Assembly: GCF_000026145.1 (NCBI RefSeq)
Contig: NC_009445.1
Location: 2,852,001-2,916,000, forward strand
Origin: Bradyrhizobium sp. ORS 278
GTDB taxonomy: Bacteria; Pseudomonadota; Alphaproteobacteria; Rhizobiales; Xanthobacteraceae
Length of the DNA stretch: 64,000 nucleotides
Direction of reading: 5' to 3'
How positions within the stretch are numbered: position 1 is the stretch's first letter; every line of letters starts with the position of its first letter. A program made the position numbers and the translations under genes. The notes under the pieces are model-generated. The model saw only the letters and a program-made list of their open reading frames with translations, ran no database searches and was not told the origin of the DNA. Below, in pieces: positions 8,312-16,954 of the stretch.

Positions 8312-9483
8312 GCTGACAGCGCCTCTTCGCTCAGCCAGCGGCCGCCGATCGGCGACACCGACAGATACGGATCCGGCTTGATCGGGCTCTTACTCTCCCA
8401 GACGATGTCAAACTGGCCGTCGGCGCGGACGCGGCCGATCCGCGGCGTCGTCCAGACATGGTTGTTGTCGGGATCGATTCGGATCGGTCCCTCCGGTGCT
8501 TCGAGGCTCAGGCCAAGCGCGGCTTCCACCAGTCTCTGCGTATCGAGGCTGCCGGCCTGTTCGAGCGCGCGCGCGAACAGCTTGATCTGCGCATAGGCCG
8601 AGGCGCTCCACATGCTGACCGGCGTGTCGGCCCCGAAGGTGGCCGCGAACGCCGCCTTGAAGCGGTCGTTGCTGTCCCGCGCAAGCGTGCCGAAATAGCT
8701 CGCGGCCGTGAGATGGCCCGCGCAATATTCGGCGCCGATGGCGCGCACCTCGCCCTCGGCCATCGTGAGGCTCGCGATCGGCAGCCGCTTCGGATCGAAG
8801 CCTGCCTCCGCGTACATCCGATAGAACCGCTGCGCGGTACGGCCGACGATGGTCGAGAACACGACGTCTGGCACGGCGTCCTTGATGGCCGCAAGCCCGC
8901 GCGTCAGCTCGGCGTCGGTCGCCTCCATCGTCACATATTGCTCGCCGACGACGCGGCCGGCATAGGACTCGACGAGGTCGCGCATGATGCGGTTGGATTC
9001 GCGCGGATAGATGTAGTCCGAGCCGATCAGATAGACGCGCGGTCCATGCTTGCGCACGATGTATTCGGCGAGCTGGAACGCATTCTGGTTCGGCGCCGGG
9101 CCGGTGTAGATCACGTTCGGGGAGTATTCGAAACCTTCGTAGAGCGAGGGATACCACAGCAGGCCGTTGCGGCGCTCGATCGCCGGCAGCACCGCCTTGC
9201 GCTCCGCCGACGTCGAGCAGCCGAAAATGATGGAGGCGCCGTCCTCGGTGAGCAGGCGGTCGGCGAGCTTGCGGAAGGTTTCAGGCTGCGAGCCCGGATC
9301 ATAGGCGATGACCTCGATCTCGCGGCCGAGCACGCCGCCCGCCTTGTTGATCTCCTGGATCGCGAGCGCCGTGCCGAAGAAGTGCTCGGACTCCGTGACC
9401 TGCATCAGGCCGCTGCGCGAGAACAGCACGCCGACGCGCCAGACATCCTTGTCGGATGATTTTGCGGCCGGTCTCGTCGTCAT
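8308..9483 (-). CDS. amiC: AmiC-type cytosolic amide sensor
   Basis: Ligand-sensing negative regulator of AmiR, 391 residues. It has the type I periplasmic-binding fold (VWRVGVLFSRSGLMQVTES, YPSLYEGFEYSPNVIYTGP) but no signal peptide, as expected for a cytosolic sensor. Three ATG codons are stacked at 9489, 9486 and 9483; the last has the best spacing (7 bases) from GGAGG and is chosen. amiC and amiR overlap by 4 bases and are transcribed toward the hydrolase and transporter genes. The ligand is presumably the amide, or a product analogue, handled by this locus. Confidence 0.92.
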   Translation of the reverse strand: MTTRPAAKSSDKDVWRVGVLFSRSGLMQVTESEHFFGTALAIQEINKAGGVLGREIEVIAYDPGSQPETFRKLADRLLTEDGASIIFGCSTSAERKAVLPAIERRNGLLWYPSLYEGFEYSPNVIYTGPAPNQNAFQLAEYIVRKHGPRVYLIGSDYIYPRESNRIMRDLVESYAGRVVGEQYVTMEATDAELTRGLAAIKDAVPDVVFSTIVGRTAQRFYRMYAEAGFDPKRLPIASLTMAEGEVRAIGAEYCAGHLTAASYFGTLARDSNDRFKAAFAATFGADTPVSMWSASAYAQIKLFARALEQAGSLDTQRLVEAALGLSLEAPEGPIRIDPDNNHVWTTPRIGRVRADGQFDIVWESKSPIKPDPYLSVSPIGGRWLSEEALSA

Positions 9484-9489
9484 CATCAT

Positions 9490-10237
9490 GCCTCCAGGTC
9501 GACGGGCCGGCGCGGCCGGCTCGGGAAGCGCGGACTATTGCCACTCGGCGCGCGGTTGGCAACGGGGGCGACATAGGCAGGTCCGGTTCCAGGTGTCAGA
9601 CGAGCCGCAGCATCGCCGCGACGCAGAGCGCGTCCGGATCATGCGATGTTCGGGCCCTCGTCGATGATGAGGGCGCAGGGAATGCCGGGCGCTGGCCGCA
9701 CCCATGGCCCGCCTGCAGAAAGAAAAGCAGGCGGCAGTCACCACAGGTCAGCCGAGACATTCCGGCATTCCCTGCGCGGCGGGCTTCACGCTTATACGCG
9801 CTCTCCTCGGGGACCGGCTGGTTGACCCCGTCGGCCGCGGAGCTCGTCAGACCTCCGCACACCTTGGCCTCAGCACCGGGAGGCCAGGACCACGCGACTT
9901 CACGTACGCAAGTGCATCGCTCGTCCGCACGTCACGCGCGCCGATGCCCCGACGTCCACCGCATTGCCGGCCCAACGTGTCGTGACGACGCGTACGTCCC
10001 TCATCCGGACCGGAACGGGGATGTTATAGGTCTGATTTGCTGATTTTCGGAAGTTATTTATTTTTCAAGGGGGCTCTTGAAACGGGCTTTGTCATTGCGA
10101 TCGCAGCCGAAAATAGCATTTATGCGCAGGGTCGAAAGTCCTCCTCCCGCGTTGACCGTGTCGGGTTAAGTCGGCCGCGCTTTGTGGCCCCGTTGTAACG
10201 GGCGCCGTTCAACACGCGGCCAGACTGGAAAGTTGAG
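9490..10237. other. Intergenic stretch with no convincing gene
   Basis: About 750 bases separate amiC from the AI-2E permease gene. Short open frames exist but lack family likeness and overlap an inverted repeat at 9673-9777. The last 200 bases before the permease start are AT-richer (around 10041-10070), where promoter elements would be expected, but I cannot assign them. Confidence 0.6.
9673..9777. repeat. Long inverted repeat, likely dispersed intergenic element
   Basis: Perfect 16-base arms GCGCAGGGAATGCCGG (9673-9688) and CCGGCATTCCCTGCGC (9762-9777) enclose about 73 bases holding a second hairpin, GCCTGC-N10-GCAGGC (9711-9732). The element lies in gene-free DNA. Membership of a repeat family is inferred from this form; no second copy was seen in the window. 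Confidence 0.7.
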
Positions 10238-11317
10238 ATGCGCAGTTTCGAAGACCGAGTCCTGCTATTCCTGCTCGCCGTGATCACGCTCGCGCTCGGC
10301 TGGATCCTGCTGCCGTTCTATGGCGCGCTGCTGTGGGGCGTGGTCGGCGCGATCGTGTTCGCGCCGCTGCATCGCCGGGTGTCACAGTCGATGCGCGGTC
10401 GTGACGGGTTGGCGGCGGCCCTTGTCGTGCTGCTGGTGGTTCTGATCATCATCATTCCATTCTCGCTGATCGCGGCGGCGCTGGCGCAGCAGGCGGCCGG
10501 TGTGTACGGGCAGGTGCAGGGCGGCCAGTTGGATGTCACGCAGTACTTCCAGAAGATGCTGGATGCGCTGCCCAGTTGGATCGTCGATCTGCTGAACCGG
10601 TTCGGGCTCGGCAGTCTGGCGGGACTGAAGGACCGGCTGTCGGCGCTGCTGTTGCGCGGCAGCCAGGTGATCGCAGGTCAGGCGCTGAACATCGGGCAGG
10701 GCACGTTCGAGTTCTTCGTCAGCCTGTTCCTGATGCTCTATCTGCTGTTCTTCCTGCTGCGCGATGAGGAGACGTTGTCGCGGCGGATCGCGGACGCCAT
10801 CCCGCTGCGCGACGAGCAACGCGACGCGCTGCTTGCAAAATTCATCATCGTGATCCGCGCGACGATGAAGGGCAATCTGGCGGTCGCTCTGGCGCAGGGC
10901 GCGCTGGGCGGCCTGATCTTCTGGTTCCTCGGCATCACCGCGCCGCTGCTGTGGGCCGTGGTGATGGCGTTCATGTCGCTGCTGCCCGCGGTCGGCGCGG
11001 GGATCGTGTGGTTTCCGGTTGCGCTGTATCTGCTGGCCACCGGCTCGATCTGGCACGGCGTGATCCTGATCGCCTACGGCGCGCTGGTGATCGGTCTCGT
11101 CGACAATCTCTTGCGTCCGATCCTGGTCGGGCAGGACACCAAGATGCCGGACTATGTGGTGCTGCTGTCGACCCTGGGTGGGATCGAAGTGTTCGGCTTG
11201 AACGGCTTCATCATCGGCCCGGTGATCGCGGCGATGTTCATCGCGGTGTGGGACATGTTCACGGTGGTGCGCAGCGAGAATCGCGCGGTGGCTGACCCGA
11301 CACGTAGCGATGCGTAG
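10238..11317 (+). CDS. AI-2E family (PerM/UPF0118) transporter
   Basis: Polytopic inner-membrane protein of 359 residues with about seven to eight hydrophobic segments. The central FLMLYLLFFLLRDEETLSRR and C-terminal stretches such as LVDNLLRPILVGQDTKMPDY and GLNGFIIGPVIAAMFIAVWD are characteristic of the AI-2E/PerM family. Members include autoinducer-2 exporters and sodium/proton antiporters, so the cargo is not known. GGAAAG sits five bases before the ATG. It is a single gene bounded by long non-coding DNA on both sides. Confidence 0.9.
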   Translation: MRSFEDRVLLFLLAVITLALGWILLPFYGALLWGVVGAIVFAPLHRRVSQSMRGRDGLAAALVVLLVVLIIIIPFSLIAAALAQQAAGVYGQVQGGQLDVTQYFQKMLDALPSWIVDLLNRFGLGSLAGLKDRLSALLLRGSQVIAGQALNIGQGTFEFFVSLFLMLYLLFFLLRDEETLSRRIADAIPLRDEQRDALLAKFIIVIRATMKGNLAVALAQGALGGLIFWFLGITAPLLWAVVMAFMSLLPAVGAGIVWFPVALYLLATGSIWHGVILIAYGALVIGLVDNLLRPILVGQDTKMPDYVVLLSTLGGIEVFGLNGFIIGPVIAAMFIAVWDMFTVVRSENRAVADPTRSDA

Positions 11318-11396
11318 CCCGGGCGAGCGAAGCGACCCTGGGATCTCCGGCACAGCGCGTGAGAACCCGCATGTCGCTGCGCTCATGCGGGCTACG
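11317..11396. repeat. Palindromic repeat, TAGCCCG...CGGGCTA type
   Basis: Imperfect long palindrome opening TAGCCCGGGCGAGCGAAGCG and closing with the inverse form GTCGCTGCGCTCATGCGGGC followed by TA. It is the first of three different palindromic units stacked between the AI-2E permease gene and the amidohydrolase gene. Confidence 0.65.
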
Positions 11397-11422
11397 GCAA
11401 AGCATGCGCGAAACAAATTAGG

Positions 11423-11523
11423 TGTCATGCCCGCGCAGGCGGGCATCCAGTACGCCGCGGCGCCGCGGGTCGATCACGACTGTCTCGGCGTACTGGATCG
11501 TCCGCCTTCGCGGACGATGACAG
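11423..11523. repeat. Dispersed palindromic element, ATCCAGTAC/GTACTGGAT type, copy 1
   Basis: A hairpin (GCCCGCGCAGGCGGGC) plus ATCCAGTAC, a 36-base variable core, then GTACTGGAT plus a hairpin (CGTCCGCCTTCGCGGACG) and ATGACAG. The same architecture recurs at 26871-26975 and 59247-59349 with unrelated cores, so it is a repeat family in this genome. Confidence 0.8.
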
Positions 11524-11556
11524 CGGAGCTTGTGGTAACCTGCTCGCGCCCCATTT

Positions 11557-11671
11557 CGTCGTTGCGAGCAAAGCGACTTGTCCGCCATGGCTCGAAGGAC
11601 GGTGGCGGTAGCGTTCCAGAGTCCCGCCCACCACACTGGATTGCTTCGTCGCTTCGCCCCTCGCAATGACG
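11557..11671. repeat. Dispersed palindromic element with GTCRTTGCGAG ends
   Basis: The left end CGTCGTTGCGAGCAAAGCG (11557-11575) is nearly inverted at the right end GCTTCGCCCCTCGCAATGAC (11651-11670), with a second pairing of GACTTG and TTCGTCGC inside. It is the third palindromic unit in this gap; 11318-11694 holds no gene. Confidence 0.7.
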
Positions 11672-11694
11672 GCGATTGAGGCTGCAGTCTCGGC

Positions 11695-12654
11695 TCAGAA
11701 GCCGTACAGCCGCGCGGGGTTGTCGACCAGGATCTTCTTGCGGATCGCGGCATCCGGCGCCCACACCGGGAGCTGGTTCATCAGGCGGCCGTCGTCGATT
11801 TGATAGAACGGCCTCACATCCGTCACCTTCAGCTCAGGATGCGGTGACGAATCCGGGTGCGGCCAGTCGGTGCCCCAGACGATGCGGTCGGGGTTGGCGG
11901 CGATGAGAGCCTTCGCGAACGGGATGACGTCGGTGTAGTCGGGGCTCTTGGTCGAGGCGCGGTAGGCGCCGGAGATTTTCACATAGGCCTTGCCGCTGCG
12001 GACGAGGTCGATGAGGTCGGAGAAGCCGGGCTGCTCGAGGCCGAGTTCGGCCTGCGCGCCGCCGAAATGATCGAACACGGCCGCGACCTGCGACTGCATC
12101 ACCAGGTCCTTGATCGCCGCGATCATCGGCGTGTTGGTGTAGAGCTGAACGTGCCAGCCGCGCGCCTTCATGCGGTCGACGGCGGCCTGGAAGCGGGCGC
12201 GGCCGACATTGGGATCGTTGATGCCGCCGGTTGCGAGATTGAGGCGGATGCCGCGAAAGCCGTCGGCGTTCATCGCATCGAGCTGCGCCTCGGAGGTCTT
12301 GTCATCGATCACAGCGACGCCGCGGGCGTCGTTGCCGCGTGCCTTCATCCCGAACAAGGTCGCTGAATTGTCGGTGCCGTAGACGCTCGGCGTCACGATC
12401 ACCACGCGCTTGATGTGCAGCGCTTTGTGCAGGGCGGCCATTTCTTCCGGCGAGGCTGGCTCGGGCGTATAGACGCGAGTGGCGGCGAAAGGAAACTTCT
12501 CCGGGTCGCCATGGATATGGGTGTGGCAGTCGCAGGCGTCGGCCGGCACGTCGAAATCGACCGGCGTAGCCGGTTGTGAGGGGTTTGCGCGGGCTGTCGT
12601 CATCGTCACTCCGGCGGCGAGCGAGGCCAGCAGCAGGCTTCGGCGGTTGAGCAT
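11695..12654 (-). CDS. Amidohydrolase, LigI-like, with a Tat-like leader
   Basis: Metal-dependent hydrolase of the TIM-barrel amidohydrolase_2 family, 319 residues. Visible motifs are DCHTHIHG (metal His pair), VFDHFGG and WGTDWPHP, the set seen in 2-pyrone-4,6-dicarboxylate lactonase relatives. Unlike LigI it starts LNRRSLLLASLAAGV, a twin-arginine-like leader ending near ARA, so a periplasmic location is possible. GGGGAGA precedes the ATG at good spacing. The nearest genes (AI-2E permease and TolC) give no pathway hint. The substrate is probably a lactone or cyclic carboxylate by family, but not determined. Confidence 0.85.
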   Translation of the reverse strand: MLNRRSLLLASLAAGVTMTTARANPSQPATPVDFDVPADACDCHTHIHGDPEKFPFAATRVYTPEPASPEEMAALHKALHIKRVVIVTPSVYGTDNSATLFGMKARGNDARGVAVIDDKTSEAQLDAMNADGFRGIRLNLATGGINDPNVGRARFQAAVDRMKARGWHVQLYTNTPMIAAIKDLVMQSQVAAVFDHFGGAQAELGLEQPGFSDLIDLVRSGKAYVKISGAYRASTKSPDYTDVIPFAKALIAANPDRIVWGTDWPHPDSSPHPELKVTDVRPFYQIDDGRLMNQLPVWAPDAAIRKKILVDNPARLYGF

Positions 12655-12762
12655 GGTGGGTCTCCCCGGATGTCGCGCGTGCGTTGCGGGTGACGCGCTT
12701 GGTGTTGCGGGAGGAGCGTGAACCGGCGCGGGGCAGGGGGCAAGAGCGAAGCCAGCTATTGG

Positions 12763-12920
12763 TCGTCATCCCCGCGGAAGCGGGGATCCATAGCCACAGG
12801 GCGTCGTGTGGCGGGCACGGTTGGCTCCGATCTCGTGTCAACACATCGCCCTGTGGTTATGGGTCCCGGGTCGGCGCCTCAACGGCGCTTACGCGCCGTG
12901 GAGGCTTGCCCGGGACGACA
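12763..12920. repeat. Palindromic intergenic repeat
   Basis: CATAGCCACAGGGCG (12789-12803) is matched in inverse, with one change, by CGCCCTGTGGTTATG (12847-12861). The unit is flanked by hairpins (CCCCGCGGAAGCGGGG on the left, TCCCGGG...CCCGGGA on the right). It lies between the start of the amidohydrolase gene and the end of the tolC gene. Confidence 0.7.
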
Positions 12921-12986
12921 GCGGAGAGCGAGGGGACTCGGCCCCATCTCATGTCGGTCCGATGACTCGCGGCCCCGTAAGCCGCC

Positions 12987-14414
12987 CTACTGCCCCGACG
13001 GCGTGCGCAGGCCGTGCCAGGCGTCGCGGACCTGGTGATAGTGGACCTCGGGCAGATAGTCCGGCGTGTTCAAATTGAGGTTCTTGACGTCGAGGCGGCC
13101 CACCGCGCTGAGCAGCGTGTAGGAGGCGATGACGCGGTCGCGCTGAGCGCCGATCAGGCGGGCCTTGGCCTGGATCAAATCGGCCTGCGAGTTGAGTACG
13201 TCGACGGTGGTGCGCTGGCCGCCCTGCGCCTCGCGCGAGACGCCCTGCAGCGCGACGGTGGCGGCCTTCACCTCGGCCTCGGAGGCGCTGACGGCGACCT
13301 TGGCACCCTCATTGGCGACCCAGGCGCTGACCACGGCGGTGCGCGTCTGGTTGCGAACCTGATCGAGCACCAGCCGGCTTTGCGCGGCGAGCTCCTTGGC
13401 CTGCCGGGTCTGCGAGGCCGCGGTACCGCCGTCATAGATCGGCGCGGTCACGGCGCCGACGATCGAGGCCTGGTCGGTGCCGAAGGTGCCGAGCGTCTGG
13501 TCCGAATCGCGGCTGCGGCTGACGCTGCCTTGCAAGGTCACGCTCGGCAGCAGCGCGCCCTCGGCGATGTGGATCGAGGTCGAGGCGGCGTCGACGTCGA
13601 AGCTCGCGGCGGCAACCGCCGGATTCTCTTTGTTGGCGAGCGCGACGGCATCCTCCCGCGAGCGCGGCAGCAACCGGTCGATCGGATCGGCGGCGCGCAG
13701 CTGGCCCGGCGTCATGCCGATCACCTGCGCATAGGTGGCCTGGCTGATGGCGAGGTTCACCTCGGCCGCGTTCAGATCGGAGAGGCCGCGCGACAGCCGG
13801 GCTTCCGCTTGCGAGGCGTCTGTCGGCGTGACGTCGCCGGCATTGAGGCGGCGCTGCGTCACCGCCAGCGTCTCGCGCAGGAAGGCGACGTTCGACTTCT
13901 GCGCCTCGACCAGCGACTGGTTGGCGAGCACGTTGGTGTAGGCGGTGACGGCGTCGAGCAGGATGCCTTGGCCGACATTGCGCAGCGCCTCGCGGCCGGA
14001 CTGCACCTGCAGCTCGGCCATGCGCACGCTGTTGGCGGTGCGGAAGCCGTTGAACAAGGTCTGCGTCACCGTCAGGCCGATGGTCCAAGGCTTCAAGGTC
14101 GCGGTCTGGATGGTGTTGCCCGGCAGGAGATTGCGCACGGCCTGCAGGCCGCTGCTCAGGCTCGCGACCAGCTGCGGGCGATATCCGGCCAGCGCCTGCG
14201 GCACGTTCTCGTCCGTGGCGCGCTGCCGCGCGCGTTCGGCGTTGAGCGCCGGGTTGGTCTGATAGGCCTTGGCGAGCGCGGCCGCGAGATCCTCGGCGCG
14301 CGCGGGCGCGCAGACGGCAAGGCTGACAACAAGGCTGGCGGCGAGGATCAGGCCGGAGCCGATCCGCCATGCGCGCACCCTGCCGATGCCAAATTCTTTG
14401 GCTCGACCCACCAT
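12987..14414 (-). CDS. TolC-family outer-membrane efflux protein
   Basis: Outer-membrane channel of type I secretion or RND/MFS efflux, 475 residues. A leader (GLILAASLVVSLAVCAPARA) is followed by EDLAAALAKAYQTNPALNAER, the usual start of mature TolC, and two TolC repeats rich in Ala, Gln and Asn (for example TQTLFNGFRTANSVRMAELQ and TAPIYDGGTAASQTRQAKE). The C-terminal tail after LLSAVGRLDVKNL is short. No pump gene is adjacent, so it may serve several systems. A CtrA-like site lies 25 bases upstream of the start. Confidence 0.93.
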   Translation of the reverse strand: MVGRAKEFGIGRVRAWRIGSGLILAASLVVSLAVCAPARAEDLAAALAKAYQTNPALNAERARQRATDENVPQALAGYRPQLVASLSSGLQAVRNLLPGNTIQTATLKPWTIGLTVTQTLFNGFRTANSVRMAELQVQSGREALRNVGQGILLDAVTAYTNVLANQSLVEAQKSNVAFLRETLAVTQRRLNAGDVTPTDASQAEARLSRGLSDLNAAEVNLAISQATYAQVIGMTPGQLRAADPIDRLLPRSREDAVALANKENPAVAAASFDVDAASTSIHIAEGALLPSVTLQGSVSRSRDSDQTLGTFGTDQASIVGAVTAPIYDGGTAASQTRQAKELAAQSRLVLDQVRNQTRTAVVSAWVANEGAKVAVSASEAEVKAATVALQGVSREAQGGQRTTVDVLNSQADLIQAKARLIGAQRDRVIASYTLLSAVGRLDVKNLNLNTPDYLPEVHYHQVRDAWHGLRTPSGQ

Positions 14415-14438
14415 CCGACTCCGCCGCGTCCCACTATC

Positions 14439-14454
14439 TTAACCAATTGTTTAC
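14439..14454 (-). promoter_or_regulatory. CtrA-like box upstream of the tolC-type gene
   Basis: TTAA-CCAATTG-TTTAC has the 4-7-5 layout of the CtrA site (TTAA-N7-TTAAC) with one mismatch, 25 bases from the start codon. Random occurrence is possible in such a short motif. Confidence 0.35.
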
Positions 14455-14666
14455 CTGTTTACGGCGGGGAACTGCCACACACAAACCGTTGGTGCGGAAT
14501 TCGGCAGGCTTTTCCATGGTTTGTTGTGGCGGTCCCGCCACAGACGACGACGCCGAGAGTGGGGTCGCCTGGTCCCGCGGTAGGCGGGTGAGTGACGCGA
14601 CGAGACGGCGTGACCGTGCGCGACGAATCACTTCGACAGTTGTGAGCTATTGCGACACGCTCGCTG

Positions 14667-14785
14667 CACCTCGCCCGCTTGGGGAGAGGTCGGATGGCCT
14701 CGTCAGATGCAAATCCGGGTGAGGGGGCTCTTTGCAGGGTCGGTGATGGTGGTTGCCCCTCCCGTGGAACGGGGAGAGGAGCGCA
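14667..14785. repeat. Intergenic repeat, CTCGCCCGCTTGGGGAGAGG type
   Basis: CTCGCCCGCTTGGGGAGAGG near 14670 and CCCGTGGAACGGGGAGAGG near 14761, plus GGGTGAGGGGG and TGCCCCTCCC, form an imperfect palindromic array in the 425-base gap between tolC and the enoyl-CoA hydratase gene. The form resembles common rhizobial intergenic elements; no gene is seen in 14415-14839. Confidence 0.5.
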
Positions 14786-14839
14786 CCCTTCGTGTGGCGG
14801 GGTTCGAACGACTTCAGGGCGAACCCCGCCAGGTCCCGG

Positions 14840-15619
14840 TCAGCGGTTCTTATTCACCGGCTTGCGCTTCTCGATGAAGGCGGCCATCCCCTCTGCGCGG
14901 TCCTCCAGCGCGAAGGTGGCGTGGAAGAGGTTGCGCTCGACGTTCATGCCCTCGGACAGCTGCGTCTCGAAGGCGCGGTTGACGGCCTCCTTGGCCATGG
15001 CGGCGGCGGGCCGCGACATCGCGGCGATCTTCTCGGCCGCGGCCATCGTCTCTTCCATCAACTTGTCGGCGGGCACGATGCGGCTGACCAGGCCGGCGCG
15101 CTCGGCTTCGGCCGCGTCCATCATGCGGCCGGTGAGGCAGAGGTCCATCGCCTTGGCCTTGCCGATCGCGCGCGTCAGGCGTTGCGTGCCGCCGATGCCG
15201 GGGATAGTGCCGAGCGTGATCTCGGGCTGGCCGAACTTGGCGGTGTCGGAGCAGATGATGAAGTCGCACATCATCGCGAGCTCGCAGCCGCCGCCGAGCG
15301 CATAGCCCGAGACGGCGGCGATGGTCGGCTTGCGACAGCGCGCGACGCGGTCGCCGCCGATCGCAGTGAAGTCGCTCGAGAACATGTCGATGAAAGTCTT
15401 CGGCTGCATCTCCTTGATGTCGGCGCCGGCGGCAAACGCCTTCTCGCTGCCGGTGATGACGATGCAGCCGATGGCGTCGTCGGCCTCGAGATCGTCGACG
15501 GCCGCGGCGATCTCGCGGAAGACGCCGAACGACAATGCGTTGAGCATCTTCGGCCGATTCAAGGTGATGACGCCGACCGCGCCTTTGCCCTCGACGATGA
15601 TGTGCTCGTAAACGCTCAT
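14840..15619 (-). CDS. Enoyl-CoA hydratase/isomerase (crotonase family)
   Basis: Hydrates trans-2-enoyl-CoA to 3-hydroxyacyl-CoA in fatty-acid beta-oxidation. At 259 residues it has the standard single-domain length. Motifs are [12 protein letters not shown], the oxyanion-hole segment [25 protein letters not shown], and the catalytic-Glu region [18 protein letters not shown]. The ATG at 15619 is preceded by GGTGG; a frame extension to 15640 lacks likeness. It stands alone between repeats and a small membrane-protein gene. Crotonase members vary in reaction, but the retained Glu residues fit a true hydratase. Confidence 0.93.
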   Translation of the reverse strand: MSVYEHIIVEGKGAVGVITLNRPKMLNALSFGVFREIAAAVDDLEADDAIGCIVITGSEKAFAAGADIKEMQPKTFIDMFSSDFTAIGGDRVARCRKPTIAAVSGYALGGGCELAMMCDFIICSDTAKFGQPEITLGTIPGIGGTQRLTRAIGKAKAMDLCLTGRMMDAAEAERAGLVSRIVPADKLMEETMAAAEKIAAMSRPAAAMAKEAVNRAFETQLSEGMNVERNLFHATFALEDRAEGMAAFIEKRKPVNKNR

Positions 15620-15700
15620 GTTTCCACCCTGCAAAATCAAACAGCGGGCAATCTGCCCGCTGGATGGCTGCGCATCAAGTAGGGGTGGCGGCGCCGATCG

Positions 15701-16075
15701 TCAGATCATGAACATCCGCGCGGCGGAGCCCAGGGTGAGCAGGGTGCCGCAGGCGATGAAGATCTTGCCGATGATCGAGGCCTTGTCCCAGCCCGAGCTG
15801 TCGTCCGTGCTGACCATCACCATATTGACGGTGGTCGGCTCGGCCGCGGCGGGCTCGCTCTCGGCGGCTTGAGCAGCGGGCGCCGCCTGCGCCTCGGCCG
15901 TCATCGGAGCCGGAAACACGTCTTGTTTTGCGGCGGCCGTGCCGTCCGAACCGACCGGCAGGAACGGGCTGTAGCTCTGCGAGTCAGCCGCGCGCACGGA
16001 TCCAGTGCCTGCGAGGCAGAGGACGAGCGCGGCCGCTATCATGAATGCTGTACGTCCACTGGCTTGGATCGTCAT
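15701..16075 (-). CDS. Small secreted or membrane-anchored protein, function unknown
   Basis: 124 residues with a leader (TAFMIAAALVLCLAGTGSVRA), an Ala/Pro-rich middle (AQAAPAAQAAESEPAAAEPT) and a final hydrophobic segment (IIGKIFIACGTLLTLGSAAR). This is the layout of a periplasmic linker held in the membrane by its C-terminus. I prefer ATG at 16075 (GGAG about ten bases upstream) over a GTG at 16093. It is divergent from the sigF-like ECF gene, 333 bases away. I do not recognise the family. Confidence 0.65.
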   Translation of the reverse strand: MTIQASGRTAFMIAAALVLCLAGTGSVRAADSQSYSPFLPVGSDGTAAAKQDVFPAPMTAEAQAAPAAQAAESEPAAAEPTTVNMVMVSTDDSSGWDKASIIGKIFIACGTLLTLGSAARMFMI

Positions 16076-16363
16076 CTCAGGTCTTCTCCCCACCCTGCCA
16101 GCCCCATGACAGAGTGAGACCCCGACAGATGTCGAGATCGGGGCAGAAAATGGGTATCTTCCTGCTGCTCACGGCAAAAGCGAGGCGACGCCGGACGCCG
16201 GCGGCCTTGGCTTCTCACCTCAGAACCCAGATCCTCCTGTGATCGATTCGGTGCTAAGAGCGGTTTTGAGCTTTGCGCGCGTGCGTGATGGCGGTGTGGC
16301 GCAACTCGGCTGGTTCGGAGGCCAAGCTGGATATCACGAGTTTGTGATTAGGTCTGTGGCGGG

Positions 16364-16388
16364 GTAACAATCAGACGATCCGGTCGAA
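16364..16388 (+). promoter_or_regulatory. ECF-type promoter, SigF-like, for the sigma/NrsF operon
   Basis: GTAACA-N15-CGAA lies 20 bases before the GTG start of the ECF gene. It resembles the Caulobacter SigF promoter, recalled as GTAACC-N16-CGAA, and its position would allow autoregulation. The spacer is one base short of the recalled form. The remainder of 16076-16363 shows no gene. Confidence 0.5.
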
Positions 16389-16408
16389 CCTGTGGGGGTG
16401 GAGCGTAG

Positions 16409-16954
16409 GTGCGCGAGCGTGACGACGAGTGGACGGGCTGGATGCGCCAGGCCGTCGCCGGAGATGACCAGGCCTACCATCGTCTGCTGAAGGCGATCAC
16501 GCCGGTGCTGCGCGCAGCATCGCGGCGAGGGCTCACGCGCGCCGGACAGCCGCCGGATCAGGCCGAGGACATCGTGCAGGAAATTCTGTTGGCGATTCAT
16601 CTCAAGCGGCACACCTGGGACGTCAACGCGCCGTTCGCGCCCTGGCTGTTTGCGATCGCCCGCAACAAGCTGATCGACATGCTGCGCCGACGCGGCCGGC
16701 GGGTGTTCGTCGACATCGACGATTTCGCCGAGACGCTGGCCGACGAGCCGCCGGCGCCGAGCGTCTCCGCCGGCGAGGTCGAGACTCAGCTGAAGACGCT
16801 GCCGCAGCGCCAGCGCGATGTGCTGCAGGCGATCGCGGTCGAGGCCTCCTCGATCAAGCAGACGGCGCAGAAGTTTTCGATGAGCGAGGGCGCGGTGCGG
16901 GTCGCGCTGCACCGGGCGCTCGCGAGCCTCACGGCCAAGCTACGGGATACGTGA
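16409..16954 (+). CDS. ECF sigma factor, SigF/ECF16-like
   Basis: Extracytoplasmic-function sigma factor of 181 residues. Region 2 has the sequence DIVQEILLAIHLKRHTWD and the -10 recognition part APFAPWLFAIARNKLIDMLR; region 4 has LPQRQRDVLQAIAVEASSIK and a helix-turn-helix ending EGAVRVALHRAL. The start is GTG at 16409, with a purine-rich GGGGGTGGAG upstream. Its stop overlaps the next gene, a DUF1109/NrsF-type anti-sigma protein, the pairing known in Caulobacter, where the system answers to heavy metals or oxidative stress. The inducer here is unknown. Confidence 0.9.
   Translation: MRERDDEWTGWMRQAVAGDDQAYHRLLKAITPVLRAASRRGLTRAGQPPDQAEDIVQEILLAIHLKRHTWDVNAPFAPWLFAIARNKLIDMLRRRGRRVFVDIDDFAETLADEPPAPSVSAGEVETQLKTLPQRQRDVLQAIAVEASSIKQTAQKFSMSEGAVRVALHRALASLTAKLRDT

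Noticed and set aside
9596..9862. 88-residue minus-strand frame
   Set aside because: It consists largely of the 9673-9777 inverted repeat read as protein.
13014..14591. 525-residue frame on the plus strand
   Set aside because: Antisense shadow of the tolC-type gene.
14797..14815. GGTTCGAAC-like string resembling a tRNA T-loop
   Set aside because: No acceptor, anticodon or D-arm could be paired around it.
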